Of a stretch of 36,140 nt of DNA, positions 6,920 through 15,523 are shown piece by piece. The DNA comes from Planctomycetaceae bacterium (lineage in GTDB: Bacteria; Planctomycetota; Planctomycetia; Pirellulales; Thermoguttaceae), in the NCBI GenBank assembly GCA_031289675.1, contig JAITOZ010000158.1, positions 1 to 36,140 of the forward strand, read 5' to 3'. The number at the start of each line of letters is the position of its first letter. Position 1 is the stretch's first letter. Under the pieces are notes generated by a model. The model saw only the letters and a list, made by a program, of their open reading frames with translations, ran no database searches and was not told where the DNA came from. The translations under genes and the position numbers were made by a program.

Positions 6920-8106
6920 TGGCAACCCTCATTATAAGAGAAAGTGAACACACTCCCGGTTACGAAATTCAGTGGTATGAAGACAAACGCCGCCGCACCA
7001 TTTATTTGGGCGGAAAGCGGTTCAGCCGTAAAACAGCCGAACGCCTGAAGGAGATTGTCGAAGCACTTCTGTTTTATCGGGATAACAGTATCACAATACC
7101 GGAGAAGCCGGTGCTGAACTGGCTGGAGTCGGCGAGTAAACCGATACTGGCAAAACTGCAAAGGTCAGGTCTGATTGACCTGCCGGAAGAACACACCTGC
7201 GGTGAAATGTGGGCGGCGTTCCTGAAACAAAAGACCGGCGTTAAAGAAACGACACGGACGGCATACAAAGATGCACAACACCGCTTCTTCGAGACATTCG
7301 CCGAATTCGAAACGCTTGATGTTTTGACGAAGGAACGGTTACTCGCTTGCAAAGAGAGTCTCCTGCAAAAGTATGCGAAGGCAACGGTGTCGGGAACGCT
7401 CAAAAAGACATCGTCAATGTTCGTCTGGGCTGTCGAAGAAGGCTGGCTTGATAAGAATCCGCTTGCCGGCATTCCGAAAGGTTCGCAGGTCAATCGGGAA
7501 CACGACCGGATTATCACAATGGAGGAATACCGGCTGTTGCTTGACGCGTGTCCAAGCCGTGAATGGCGGGTGATAATCGCCTTTGCCAGAATCGGCGGGA
7601 TACGGTGTCCGAGTGAACTGATACCGCTGCGATGGCCGGACATTGATTGGGAACATAATCGGGTTTGTATCGTCAGTCCGAAGACCGAACGATTCGAAGG
7701 CAAAGAGGGACGCGTGATACCGCTGTTTCCCGATTTGCGGATAGAACTGGAAGCGTTATTTCGGGAAAAACGTGATGATGGGTTCATCATACGCAAATAC
7801 CGAAATCCCTCTCAAAGCCTCGCCCCGTTTTTCCGCAAGATAGCGGTGACGGCGGGATTCGGAATGATAGCGCGTCCGTTTGATAATATGCGGATGAGCC
7901 GGTCGAACGAGATACTTCGGCAATTCGGTTCGGACTTGGAATCGGCGTGGATAGGACATTCGAGTAAGGTTCGCAAGGAGCATTACTTTAGGGTGAACGA
8001 TGATGATTTCGACAAAGCGGGCGAAGTTACTTTACCTGCGAAAATCCCTGCTGTATGCCAGTCGGACGGGATAAAATCCGCTTGTTTAGAAGAAAGACAA
8101 TCCTAA
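6919..8106 (+). CDS. Tyrosine recombinase (phage-type integrase)
   Basis: The protein is 395 aa. An N-terminal AP2-like, arm-binding-type region (EIQWYEDKRRRTIYLGGKRFSRKTA) and a SAM-like core-binding domain (about 95-185) come first, followed by the catalytic domain. Visible active-site residues are R229 (GGIRCPSEL), K255 (SPKTERF), R325 in DNMRMSRSNE, H347 (WIGHS) and Y356 (HYF). The box II histidine is replaced by Asp (D322), with N323 next to it; a changed box II His is, from memory, common in planctomycete integrases. GGAG nine bases before the ATG is a good ribosome binding site. The enzyme should integrate and excise the element. It is the last intact gene before the right boundary. 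Confidence 0.9.
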   Translation: MATLIIRESEHTPGYEIQWYEDKRRRTIYLGGKRFSRKTAERLKEIVEALLFYRDNSITIPEKPVLNWLESASKPILAKLQRSGLIDLPEEHTCGEMWAAFLKQKTGVKETTRTAYKDAQHRFFETFAEFETLDVLTKERLLACKESLLQKYAKATVSGTLKKTSSMFVWAVEEGWLDKNPLAGIPKGSQVNREHDRIITMEEYRLLLDACPSREWRVIIAFARIGGIRCPSELIPLRWPDIDWEHNRVCIVSPKTERFEGKEGRVIPLFPDLRIELEALFREKRDDGFIIRKYRNPSQSLAPFFRKIAVTAGFGMIARPFDNMRMSRSNEILRQFGSDLESAWIGHSSKVRKEHYFRVNDDDFDKAGEVTLPAKIPAVCQSDGIKSACLEERQS

Positions 8107-8190
8107 ACTGAATGTCTGTAAATGGCGAAGACGGTTTAATTTAGGGCTGAAAAGCTTTTTGAAACAGATTGCTTTTTAACCCGAATAGCC

Positions 8191-8320
8191 CGATGATGGC
8201 ATTGACGACAAGAAGTTCGTCGAGAGTGAAGCCTATCCTACGGGATTGTTCTCTCTCTCTCTTACACTTACGTGAGGTCAATTTTGCAGCACTTTGCTGC
8301 GCTAACAGGAACGTAAACAT
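8191..8320 (-). pseudogene. Truncated 5' end of a DUF1559 prepilin-like gene
   Basis: From ATG 8320 the frame reads a leader ([19 protein letters not shown]), then [14 protein letters not shown], the type IV prepilin-like start of DUF1559 proteins. At 8191 similarity to the 23.9-25.4 kb gene stops abruptly, and the frame runs into unrelated DNA to a stop at 8141. The FTLVE and VVIA of the full copy are changed to FTLDE and VVNA, signs of decay. Promoter, leader and ribosome binding site are retained. The remainder was lost when the element arrived or in a separate recombination event. Confidence 0.75.
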
Positions 8321-8381
8321 AGCATTCTCCTTTTCAAAAGGCGGTTTATTGCAGAGGTACAACACCCCCGCTGTTAGCCAT

Positions 8382-8410
8382 AGTGTAACCTATCAACAAA
8401 CAAATGTCAA
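8382..8410 (-). promoter_or_regulatory. Sigma70-type promoter of the truncated DUF1559 copy
   Basis: On the minus strand TTGACA (8405-8410), a 17-bp spacer and TACACT (8382-8387). The same arrangement with TATGCT is found at the full DUF1559 gene. The 5' leader ends in AAAAGGAGAATGCT before the ATG. Confidence 0.65.
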
Positions 8411-8449
8411 GCGAAATCTTTGGAGAATTTTTTATTGGGGGGGGATAAC

Positions 8450-8493
8450 AAGAGCGGGGGGCTGCGGTGAGTAGACCTATACCCCCTGCTCTT
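8450..8493. repeat. G-rich hairpin upstream of ruvB
   Basis: AAGAGCGGGGGG (8450-8461) pairs with CCCCCTGCTCTT (8482-8493), one mismatch in 12, around a 20-base loop. It may be a terminator or protein site; its role is unknown. Together with the G8 run at 8437-8444, this is the main content of the intergenic region before ruvB. Confidence 0.5.
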
Positions 8494-8564
8494 GCGCGCG
8501 GGCTGCTTTGCCGATGAGCGGGGGGAATTGATAATTGCTCGAGGATAGTTGATAATGGAAAGCG

Positions 8565-9596
8565 ATGAGAGAAGCCATTATCAAACCGTCTGACGACGAT
8601 ACCGTTCAAGTTGCCGAACCGGTCTTTAACGTACTGTCGTTAGAAGAAGACCAGAAATTACGTCCGCAGCGTATGTCCGAAATGATAGGACAGCGTGAGG
8701 TGTTTGCTCGTCTGCAAATATCAATTCAAGCCGCCCAAAAACGCAAAGAACCGCTCGGACATATTCTTTTTGACGGACCGCCCGGTCTCGGCAAAACGAC
8801 GTTTGCTATGTGTATTCCCCGCGAACTCGGTGTGGCTGTGCAAATCGGCAACGGAGCAACCCTAAAATCACCGAAAGATGTTGTTCCGTACCTGACCAAT
8901 GCCGAAGAAGGCTCCGTGCTGTTCATTGACGAAATTCACCGAATGCAAAAGTCTGTCGAGGAGTTTTTGTATCCGGCGATGGAAGACTTCCGCATTGACT
9001 TAACACTCGGCGAAGGTGTCAATGCCCGAACGCTGAATATCCAACTGAAACCATTCACTCTTATCGGAGCAACGACCCGCACCGGTTTGATTTCGGCACC
9101 GCTTCGCGACCGGTTTCAAATGCGTGAACATCTGGACTTTTATACTGTTGAGGAATTGGCAGCGATTGTCCGGCGGAATGCAGCAAAACTGAATATCCAA
9201 ATTGAAGATTCGGCGGCGGAGGAAATGGCGTTCCGCAGCCGCGGGACACCGCGATTGGCAAACAACCGGCTGCGTTGGGTTCGGGACTTTGCGGATGCAA
9301 AAGCGGACGGAGTGATTTTGCTCTCAACGGCGAAGGCGGCGTTAGCGATGCAGGCGATTGACCGGCTCGGACTCGATTCGCAAGACCGCCGGTTTTTAGA
9401 GACAATACAGCGTGTTTTCGGCGGCGGTCCGGTCGGAGTTGAGTCGGTTGCTCATACGATGAATGTCGCGGCGGATACGTTAACAGACGAAGTCGAACCG
9501 TTTATGCTCCGCAGCGAACTGCTGGTACGCACTCCAAAAGGACGGGTTTTAACGGAAAAGGGATACCAGCACCTTGCAATGGAGCATTGGATATAA
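8565..9596 (+). CDS. ruvB: Holliday junction branch migration helicase RuvB
   Basis: The protein is 343 aa, the usual length. The AAA+ motor of the RuvABC complex drives branch migration of Holliday junctions in the cytoplasm. Landmarks are LRPQRMSEMIGQ, Walker A GPPGLGKT (residues 71-78), Walker B LFIDEIHR, sensor 1 GATTRTG, PLRDRF, sensor 2 RGTPRLANN, and the C-terminal winged helix (FGGGPVGVESVA, ending RTPKGRVLTEKGYQHL). A GGAAAG lies just before the ATG. ruvA and ruvC are not in the window. The gene follows the integrated element and faces pilC convergently. Confidence 0.95.
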   Translation: MREAIIKPSDDDTVQVAEPVFNVLSLEEDQKLRPQRMSEMIGQREVFARLQISIQAAQKRKEPLGHILFDGPPGLGKTTFAMCIPRELGVAVQIGNGATLKSPKDVVPYLTNAEEGSVLFIDEIHRMQKSVEEFLYPAMEDFRIDLTLGEGVNARTLNIQLKPFTLIGATTRTGLISAPLRDRFQMREHLDFYTVEELAAIVRRNAAKLNIQIEDSAAEEMAFRSRGTPRLANNRLRWVRDFADAKADGVILLSTAKAALAMQAIDRLGLDSQDRRFLETIQRVFGGGPVGVESVAHTMNVAADTLTDEVEPFMLRSELLVRTPKGRVLTEKGYQHLAMEHWI

Positions 9597-9725
9597 GGGA
9601 ATTCACCGGGAAGCGGGAAGTATTTGACCGCTTGCGTTTTAATCTACCGGCACACCACACCTATCGTCCCATTTCGGAGACTCAAAGGCACAAATTATCA
9701 TTTCTTCATTCAATGCCTCTCCCGC

Positions 9726-11057
9726 CTACGACGGCGAAGAGAGCGTGGTAATCAGCGAAATTAGCGGCATAAACAGCGAAATGACGATGAAGCCGACCAT
9801 ACCGCCGAGAAACATAATCAACAGCGGTTCAATCATACTCAACAACGCTTCCGTTGCCGCCTCAACCTCCTGGTCGTAAGTATCCGCCACCTTGTAAAGC
9901 ATCGTATCCAACTCGCCCGTCTCTTCGCCGACATCGACCATATTGACGACCATATCATCGAGAATCTTGACACGCAGTTTCAGCAGATAATACAGCATAC
10001 CGACACCGACACCGAAAAAGGCGAAATAGAGCAACGCCCCGAAATGAAACGGCGGTATCGAGTATGTTTTCATCGGATTCGCTATCGTATCGCCGTCGCG
10101 AATCGCTTCAAGAATCTTTTGATATATTTGTTCAAATACGGCATTATTACTCGCATCTTTCGTGATTTGCAGCGACTCCAAAATCGGAACACCGGACGTG
10201 ACCAGCGTACCGAGCGTTCTCGTTGAACGTGCCACTGTTGTTTTTTCCACCAGAGAACCGAATATCGGACTCTTCAGGAGAAACAAGTGCCAGCCGTAAC
10301 GTCCCTGTTCAAAAGACGTTGCCAATTTGAGCAGCAGCCATATCGAAAACGGCACCAGCGGCAAAAGATACCAGTACGTCATCACGATATTCGATGCTGT
10401 AATCAATATCTGCGTCATTACCGGCAAGGCGGTTTCAAAGTCGATAAAAATCTTTTCAAATGCCGGAACGATGGCAATCAGAATGAACACGAGAATACCG
10501 ACAGCGAAGATAACGACGCTTATCGGATACACCATTGCGGACTTGATACGTGTTTTCAGTTTTTGCGCCGCTTCGAGGAAGTCAGCGAGACGCTGCAAAA
10601 TGGTTTCCAGCGCACCGCCCGCCTCACCGGCTTTAATCATATTGATATAAAGCCGGTCAAAGGTGCGGGGATTCTTTGCCATCGCCTCAGACAAACTTGA
10701 ACCGCCTTCGATTTCATAGACGGTATCAATAAGCGTATTCCGCAATGCGCCGGGTTTCGCCTGGTCTTTGAGGATATTCAAACTCCGCAAAATCGGCAGA
10801 CCGGCATCTTGCAGAATGGAGAGTTGCCGGGTGAACGTTGTGAGACTTTTTGAGTTGACACCGCCGATGGCAAACGTTTTGCCTTGCGCTCCTTTTTTTG
10901 CCGAGCCGGATTTCCGCTCCTTGTGGATGGCAATTTTGGTCACGTGGTAACCCATCAAACGAATCGTTGCCTGGGCATCTTCTTCGGTGGCAGCCTCGAT
11001 GACATCCTTAATTTCCTGCCCTTTCTGGTCGATTGCTTCGAAACGGTATTGCGGCAT
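9726..11057 (-). CDS. Type II secretion/type IV pilus inner-membrane protein GspF/PilC
   Basis: Platform protein that links the assembly ATPase to the pseudopilin machinery in the inner membrane, 443 aa. The N-terminal MPQYRFEAIDQKGQEIKDVIEA and the two GspF domains (TRQLSILQDAGLPI at about 75-90; TLGTLVTSGVPILESL in the second half) are typical, as is VVNMVDVGEETGELDTML. An oddity is an extra, largely hydrophobic segment of about 40 residues (roughly 327-368, containing GALLYFAFFGVGVGMLYYLL) inside the second domain. It makes the protein longer than the usual 400 aa and could add a membrane pass. It is the last gene of the minus-strand run starting with the VanZ-like gene, 60 bp after the adenosyltransferase. 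DUF1559 prepilin-like proteins, such as the one at 23.9-25.4 kb, are plausible clients. Confidence 0.9.
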   Translation of the reverse strand: MPQYRFEAIDQKGQEIKDVIEAATEEDAQATIRLMGYHVTKIAIHKERKSGSAKKGAQGKTFAIGGVNSKSLTTFTRQLSILQDAGLPILRSLNILKDQAKPGALRNTLIDTVYEIEGGSSLSEAMAKNPRTFDRLYINMIKAGEAGGALETILQRLADFLEAAQKLKTRIKSAMVYPISVVIFAVGILVFILIAIVPAFEKIFIDFETALPVMTQILITASNIVMTYWYLLPLVPFSIWLLLKLATSFEQGRYGWHLFLLKSPIFGSLVEKTTVARSTRTLGTLVTSGVPILESLQITKDASNNAVFEQIYQKILEAIRDGDTIANPMKTYSIPPFHFGALLYFAFFGVGVGMLYYLLKLRVKILDDMVVNMVDVGEETGELDTMLYKVADTYDQEVEAATEALLSMIEPLLIMFLGGMVGFIVISLFMPLISLITTLSSPS

Positions 11058-11117
11058 TGTCGGAAATAAAAAATAAACGTTAGAAAACCTTCCCTGATCG
11101 TTATTATCAATTTTATT

Positions 11118-11624
11118 TTACCCGCTGTCAACAGCGAGAAAAAATAAAATTCCGCTTAACCGGTTGAAATACGGCAACAGTTCGGAATTTTCCGCTGTTT
11201 TTTCTCCGCCGATGCGGTAAAATGCCGTCAACCGCCGTTCGGTGCGCCGGCAAACCGTCCGCGCAAAATGCAGAAGTGCCGAAATTTTGGTACTGCCCGG
11301 TATGGAAAAACGAAACGGTTTTTCCCCCAACGGTTTTTTGAGTTGTTCGATTTCCGTTTCTAATTGCTTGACGTGTCCGGCAGAGATTTTATCTGCCGTA
11401 TTATATTCGGCAACTTCGGTACCGGCAGCGATAAGTTCGTTCTGGATCCGGAAAATAATGCCGTTCAACACTGCCGGTATGTTTTCGGCACGCACAAGAC
11501 CGAGTACCGCCGAAAGTTCGTCGATACTGCCGCAGACTTCGATGCGTAAATCGTCTTTCGGCACACGCTCATTGTTAGCGAGACAGGTTATTCCCCGATC
11601 GCCGGGGCGGGAGGAAGCGGTCAT
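11118..11624 (-). CDS. PduO/MMAB-type ATP:cob(I)alamin adenosyltransferase
   Basis: Transfers adenosyl from ATP to cob(I)alamin to give coenzyme B12. Start 11624 is preferred over 11639 because MTASSRPGDRG then matches the family's usual 11-residue spacing to the GDxG motif, and because the start forms an ATGA overlap with the stop of the upstream gene. From this start the protein is 168 aa. Visible motifs are KDDLRIEVCGSIDELSAVLG, FRFSIPGSTKISALLHFARTVCRRTERR (ATP and trimer-interface region) and YFNRLSGILFFLA. It probably serves a B12-dependent enzyme elsewhere in the genome. Translation is likely coupled to the DUF1186/SEC-C gene. Confidence 0.9.
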   Translation of the reverse strand: MTASSRPGDRGITCLANNERVPKDDLRIEVCGSIDELSAVLGLVRAENIPAVLNGIIFRIQNELIAAGTEVAEYNTADKISAGHVKQLETEIEQLKKPLGEKPFRFSIPGSTKISALLHFARTVCRRTERRLTAFYRIGGEKTAENSELLPYFNRLSGILFFLAVDSG

Positions 11625-13360
11625 CGTTTTTTCATACAACAGACTTTATATTTCTTGCCGCTGCCGCAGGGACACGGTTCGTTGCGTCCGGCATTTTGAT
11701 AAGACGAAGACGGAAGCGGCAAGCCGTCATCGTCATCATTATCGTCATTATTGTCCCAAGGCATCGGTATCGGCTTTTCCGGTGCTGAATGCTGCGGCGG
11801 CAACTTCCTGACGGTTTTGTGCTGATAACACTCCCATTGTGATAATGCGGCGGCGGCATCCGTAAATTCCTTCGGGTTAGGCAGTGTTTGACGAAACGGA
11901 CGCTGTTTCCGCGTCTTGCCGTTCAGAATATCTTCTGCCTCTTCCGGGTCGATAAAACGATCGACAACGAATTTTTTACTGAACGCTTCCCGTACCAGCG
12001 GGATGAACTCCGGCTTTGCCGTATCGCAAGCATCACAGACAAGACACGACACAAAAAGGGAAGCCTCTTTCTGCGGTACCTGCAACGCTGCTGTTAAGCA
12101 CTTGTGAAGCAATGTAACGTAATCCTCCTCCGAAACCGACCGGTCGGCAACAAGATACTTTAGCGATTCCCGCAAGCAATCCAGAACTCCGACGGGCGTT
12201 GACATATCGCAGAGTGTCTGCTGGTAAAAATTGAAATCATTGCCGATGATATGATACACGAGACAGGGCAACTCTTCGCCGAGAGCATCGCCGTAAAGAT
12301 AATCATAAAGTTGCTCATTGGTCAGCGACAAGGAATCCAAAATAACAGGCAGAGCCTCTTTTGTTTTGAATTCAGCAAAGAAATACGCCGCAAGCAAAGC
12401 GGATGAGCAGTAGTCCGGCACATCGAAGCGTCCGCAAGCCGTTGCGTTGCGCATCGATTCAATAAACACCGGAATCATTCTGTCCCAGTGCTTTCTCGTT
12501 TGATTGATTACCTGTTTAGGAAGGGGCGGTTGAAATACCCTGAAAGCACGCATTACCCAATCGGCGGCAACAAATTCTTTGTACAGGGGCAGCAGGTCTG
12601 CGTTCACTTCAAAATCGAGACCGGTAATTTCTCTTAGTTTATATTTTGCAGCGGCTTCGATTCTGACGAGGTTAACGTAACCTTCCAAACAGGCACGTTT
12701 GATGGTGCCGATAAACTCCGGCGGCAAATCTGTTCCGGCGGAAGTCAGTGCAGCGGAAACGATACCGGCGTACCAATTACCGTAACCGATGCGTAATTCT
12801 TTTAATTCGTTAAAAAGTATTGCCTGTCGTTGCGGTGCGTATTCTGCGAATGATGCCGTAACGGTGTTTAATGCCTTTAACAAGGTCAATCGGGTCATAT
12901 CGTGCCGCTGTGATTCCTGTACGGCGGTCATCAACAGCGGTACGGCGTAAGGAGGATTTTGGGCGGCTGCTGCTGCAAAAATGCGGTAAAAGACAATACC
13001 GTTGTGTGCGGCATATTCATCGTCCCACCTAATGTGATTGAGAATTTCAATCATTGCCGGCAGTGTTTGTTCTGCCGGAAAGTATTTGAGCGTTTCCCAA
13101 ACCATAAACGGGGCAAATTCGCAGCCGCGGGGGAAAAAAGCGGATTCTCTACCGACAAACTCTGCTATTTCCAGCAGTGCTGGTAAATCGTCTTCGGTTA
13201 TCGAAAATTTTTCGGCAAAATTGGTGTTCTGCAATTTATGCAGCGATTCAAATTCCTCCGGTGAAACTTCATCGCTTGAAAAATTCCACGCAGTCTCATA
13301 CCTGCATAACTCCTGTATGGACGGGGAATAATTACCAATGGAAAAAGTTGTTTCCTGCAT
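11621..13360 (-). CDS. DUF1186 domain protein with C-terminal SEC-C zinc motif
   Basis: The protein is 579 aa and cytosolic. Its first half resembles DUF1186 proteins (HEAT-like helices, with segments such as FVGRESAFFPRGCEFAPFMVW). The C-terminus NEPCPCGSGKKYKVCC is a perfect SEC-C motif, the zinc-binding tail known from SecA and many otherwise uncharacterised proteins. A basic linker with an acidic Asp-rich run (about 535-550) precedes the motif. The function is unknown; SEC-C tails often mediate protein or ribosome contacts. It sits 30 bp after the aminotransferase gene and overlaps the adenosyltransferase start by four bases. Confidence 0.8.
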   Translation of the reverse strand: MQETTFSIGNYSPSIQELCRYETAWNFSSDEVSPEEFESLHKLQNTNFAEKFSITEDDLPALLEIAEFVGRESAFFPRGCEFAPFMVWETLKYFPAEQTLPAMIEILNHIRWDDEYAAHNGIVFYRIFAAAAAQNPPYAVPLLMTAVQESQRHDMTRLTLLKALNTVTASFAEYAPQRQAILFNELKELRIGYGNWYAGIVSAALTSAGTDLPPEFIGTIKRACLEGYVNLVRIEAAAKYKLREITGLDFEVNADLLPLYKEFVAADWVMRAFRVFQPPLPKQVINQTRKHWDRMIPVFIESMRNATACGRFDVPDYCSSALLAAYFFAEFKTKEALPVILDSLSLTNEQLYDYLYGDALGEELPCLVYHIIGNDFNFYQQTLCDMSTPVGVLDCLRESLKYLVADRSVSEEDYVTLLHKCLTAALQVPQKEASLFVSCLVCDACDTAKPEFIPLVREAFSKKFVVDRFIDPEEAEDILNGKTRKQRPFRQTLPNPKEFTDAAAALSQWECYQHKTVRKLPPQHSAPEKPIPMPWDNNDDNDDDDGLPLPSSSYQNAGRNEPCPCGSGKKYKVCCMKKR

Positions 13361-13390
13361 CTTCGTAAAATGTTTATAGGCAAAGATTAC

Positions 13391-14650
13391 TTACTGTCTC
13401 AACGCTCTTGCGATTTGCCGTACGGCTTGGCGGAGGCGGTCTTCTTTTTCGACTAATGCAAGACGCATATAACCTTCGCCGGCTTCGCCGAATGCACTGC
13501 CCGGACTGACAACGACATCCGCTTCGCCTAACAACTTCATCGCAAAATCGAATGTTGACATTTTCTTCTGCCATTCCGGCGGTATCTGCTGCCACACAAA
13601 CATTGACGCTTTCGGTTTGACAACATTCCAGCCGAGCCGCTGCAAGCCGCTGCAAAGAACGTCCCGGCGTTTTTGATACACCTTCGCCTGTCCCTCTACC
13701 GCCCTGTCCGTGTGCCGGATTGCCGTTATTGCCGCTATCTGCAACGGAGAAAACACGCCGTAATCGTAATACGTTTTCACCGTTGCCAAAGCCCGGATAA
13801 TGTCGGGATTGCCGCAGCAAAAACCGATACGCCAGCCCGCCATATTGTAGCCTTTGCTCATCGTTGTCGTTTCAACGCCGACTTCAACCGCACCCGGCGA
13901 TGACAAAAAACTCGGCGCACGATAACCGTCGTAACATAAATCGCCGTACGCCATATCGCTGATAACCATAAAACCATAGCGTTTTGCTAATTTTACGAGG
14001 TCATCGTAAAAACCCTGTTCGACAACCGCTGTTGTCGGATTATGCGGATAATTGACGATAACGGCTTTCGGTGTCGGACAAAGATGGTCGCACGTGTTCG
14101 CAATGTTCGCTAACAGTTTTTCCGGGTTGCGGACATCCAGTGTCAGCGCATTGGCGGATGCAAGCATTACGGCGTGCAGATGTGCCGGAAAATACGGCGA
14201 CGGCACGACGGCAGTATCGCCTGCGCCTAACAGTGCCAGACAAAGGTGCGACAGTCCTTCTTTTGAGCCGATGCAAACGATTGTTTCGGTTTCGGGGTCA
14301 AGGCGGACACCGTAATACTTGAGGTATCGGGCGGCAACTTCTTTTCGCAGTTGGGGCAAACCTCTGGCGTGACTGTATGCGTGCAGTTTGGGATTTTGTA
14401 CGGCTTCGCAGAGTTTATCGGTAACAATTTTCTGCGGCGGGTCGCTGGGACTTCCCATACCGAGGTCGATAACATCGGCACCGGTGCGGCGTTTTTCATA
14501 TTTGAGTTTATTTAACTGCGCAAAAAGATACGGCGGCAGCCGCTTGACCCGTTCGGAAACGCTGATAGCGAACGGCGCACTGTTCTCCGTCAACTGGTCG
14601 TTTGCCGGTTCGGTATTCTGAAATTCCTGTAGTTCTTGTTCGCTAGACAT
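13391..14650 (-). CDS. AlaC-like pyridoxal-phosphate aminotransferase (class I/II)
   Basis: The protein is 419 aa, fold type I aminotransferase. The sequence tracks E. coli AlaC closely: [74 protein letters not shown], and the PLP-lysine motif [13 protein letters not shown]. AlaC makes alanine from pyruvate and glutamate; related LL-diaminopimelate aminotransferases serve lysine biosynthesis, so the exact substrate is open. The first 30 residues are a polar extension not seen in E. coli. The start overlaps the VanZ-like stop by eight bases. Confidence 0.88.
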   Translation of the reverse strand: MSSEQELQEFQNTEPANDQLTENSAPFAISVSERVKRLPPYLFAQLNKLKYEKRRTGADVIDLGMGSPSDPPQKIVTDKLCEAVQNPKLHAYSHARGLPQLRKEVAARYLKYYGVRLDPETETIVCIGSKEGLSHLCLALLGAGDTAVVPSPYFPAHLHAVMLASANALTLDVRNPEKLLANIANTCDHLCPTPKAVIVNYPHNPTTAVVEQGFYDDLVKLAKRYGFMVISDMAYGDLCYDGYRAPSFLSSPGAVEVGVETTTMSKGYNMAGWRIGFCCGNPDIIRALATVKTYYDYGVFSPLQIAAITAIRHTDRAVEGQAKVYQKRRDVLCSGLQRLGWNVVKPKASMFVWQQIPPEWQKKMSTFDFAMKLLGEADVVVSPGSAFGEAGEGYMRLALVEKEDRLRQAVRQIARALRQ

Positions 14651-15020
14651 CTGTTTTTCGTTGTGTTTTCCATTGTGCTGTCAGGACACAGAGGCGGGCA
14701 ATGACCATTCCAGCCTGAACACCTGCCAAATCTTGAATCATATCGTTCAAATCGCATTCACGGTAACATACCGGATTTAAGGCTCCCTGCAAAATTTCTG
14801 TACCCACTGCATAGAGTGTTAAAAATGCAGCCCAAAATTCAAATGTTCTTTTTCTCCGTCCCGCTTCAAAGAGCAAGCCGAGAAGCCCGAAGACAAGAAT
14901 GTGTGCATAACCTTCTGCCTTTATTCCGCGCCGAAGAGGTTCGGTAAAATCCGGCGATAAAAGCAGAAGTGTCAAGACGGTAAAATAAAACCAAGAGAAG
15001 CGATGCAAACAGCGGAGCAT
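14643..15020 (-). CDS. VanZ-like membrane protein
   Basis: The protein is 125 aa with several hydrophobic segments (around 8-24, 38-55, 62-80 and 97-115). The motifs [15 protein letters not shown] and a C-terminal [18 protein letters not shown], where VanZ-like proteins have D-x-x-x-N-x-x-G, support the family. VanZ-like proteins are small inner-membrane proteins of mostly unknown role. The gene begins 22 bp after the tRNA-Ser 3' end on the same strand, so tRNA transcription may read into it. It heads the run VanZ-like, alaC-like, SEC-C, adenosyltransferase, pilC. Confidence 0.75.
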   Translation of the reverse strand: MLRCLHRFSWFYFTVLTLLLLSPDFTEPLRRGIKAEGYAHILVFGLLGLLFEAGRRKRTFEFWAAFLTLYAVGTEILQGALNPVCYRECDLNDMIQDLAGVQAGMVIARLCVLTAQWKTQRKTDV

Positions 15021-15041
15021 AAGGGAGAACGGGATGGAGAA

Positions 15042-15128
15042 CGGAGAGGACAGGATTTGAACCTGCGGAGCCCTTACAGGCTCACGGATTTAGCAAACCC
15101 GCGCAATAGACCACTCTGCCACCTCTCC
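15042..15128 (-). tRNA. tRNA-Ser (anticodon GCU)
   Basis: The 87-nt sequence folds as a class II tRNA. It has a seven-base acceptor stem (GGAGAGG/CCTCTCC), an anticodon stem CGGGT/ATCCG with loop TTGCTAA (anticodon GCT, plus-strand bases 15092-15094), a long variable arm (GAGCC/GGCTC) and a T arm with TTCAAAT. The discriminator is G and CCA is not encoded. It reads AGC/AGU serine codons. Confidence 0.95.
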
Positions 15129-15141
15129 AACGCTCTGCGGT

Positions 15142-15170
15142 ATAATACCCGATTCTGCCGTTTCTGTCAA
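15142..15170 (-). promoter_or_regulatory. Sigma70 promoter of tRNA-Ser
   Basis: Minus strand TTGACA (15165-15170), 17-bp spacer, TATTAT (15142-15147), ending 13 bases before the mature tRNA 5' end. It is a near-consensus promoter and probably also feeds the VanZ-like to pilC run. Confidence 0.8.
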
Positions 15171-15201
15171 GATACCGTCCTCTACGACAAAATTTCTACT
15201 C

Positions 15202-15229
15202 TTGACAAATGTTCCTCTTCTGCTAGAAT
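15202..15229 (+). promoter_or_regulatory. Sigma70 promoter of rpmA-holA
   Basis: TTGACA (15202-15207), 16-bp spacer and TAGAAT (15224-15229) preceded by TGC, an extended -10. It is divergent from the tRNA-Ser promoter about 30 bp away and lies 35 bp before the rpmA start. Confidence 0.75.
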
Positions 15230-15264
15230 GTCCGCGTAGTTTCTCATCAACCATAACGGGTACA

Positions 15265-15510
15265 ATGGCACATAAAAAGGGACAAGGCTCCAGCCGCAAC
15301 GGACGGGATTCAAACGGGCAGCGGCGCGGGGTAAAGGTTTTCGGCGGTCAGGAAGTGCGTGCGGGGAATATCATCGTTCGGCAGGTCGGAACGAAGTTTC
15401 ACGCCGGTAAAGGAGTCGCTTTAGGCAGCGACTATACAATATTCGCCCTTGCTGACGGCAAAGTACAATTTGACCGCGGCGGACGGCGGGTCAACGTTGT
15501 TCAGTTATAA
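15265..15510 (+). CDS. rpmA: 50S ribosomal protein L27
   Basis: The protein is 81 aa from ATG 15265. The track ORF starts too early: the conserved N-terminus is [42 protein letters not shown] and [17 protein letters not shown] complete the family pattern. L27 sits at the peptidyl transferase centre of the large subunit, and its N-terminus reaches the P-site tRNA. No clear Shine-Dalgarno sequence is seen. L21 (rplU), the usual upstream partner, is absent here. holA follows 13 bp downstream, so the two are likely cotranscribed. Confidence 0.95.
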   Translation: MAHKKGQGSSRNGRDSNGQRRGVKVFGGQEVRAGNIIVRQVGTKFHAGKGVALGSDYTIFALADGKVQFDRGGRRVNVVQL

Positions 15511-15523
15511 TCTGTTTTGTAGT

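Larger units (their letters stand above)
1..8190. mobile_element. Right part of an integrated element (tyrosine-recombinase type)
   Basis: The segment holds, in order, unrecognised cargo, a ParA ATPase, a beta-helix protein, an HTH protein with a repeat array, a small regulator, an excisionase-like protein and a tyrosine recombinase. It ends beside a truncated DUF1559 gene start at about 8191. This set is typical of an integrative plasmid, phage-plasmid or genomic island. No capsid, portal, terminase or conjugation gene was recognised. The left end and its att site lie outside the window, so the boundaries are inferred. The right boundary is put between the integrase stop (8106) and the point where similarity to the 25.3-kb DUF1559 locus begins (8191). 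Confidence 0.6.

Noticed and set aside
7074-7796. Minus-strand 240-aa ORF
   Set aside because: Lies entirely within the integrase gene, whose catalytic motifs fix the plus frame; Ser/Arg-rich shadow translation.
8169-8609. ORFs at 8169-8474 (plus) and 8346-8609 (minus)
   Set aside because: They cross the promoter, leader and G-rich hairpin DNA and have no family resemblance or initiation signals.
10287-10700. Plus-strand ORFs inside pilC
   Set aside because: Antisense shadows of a well-supported GspF/PilC gene.
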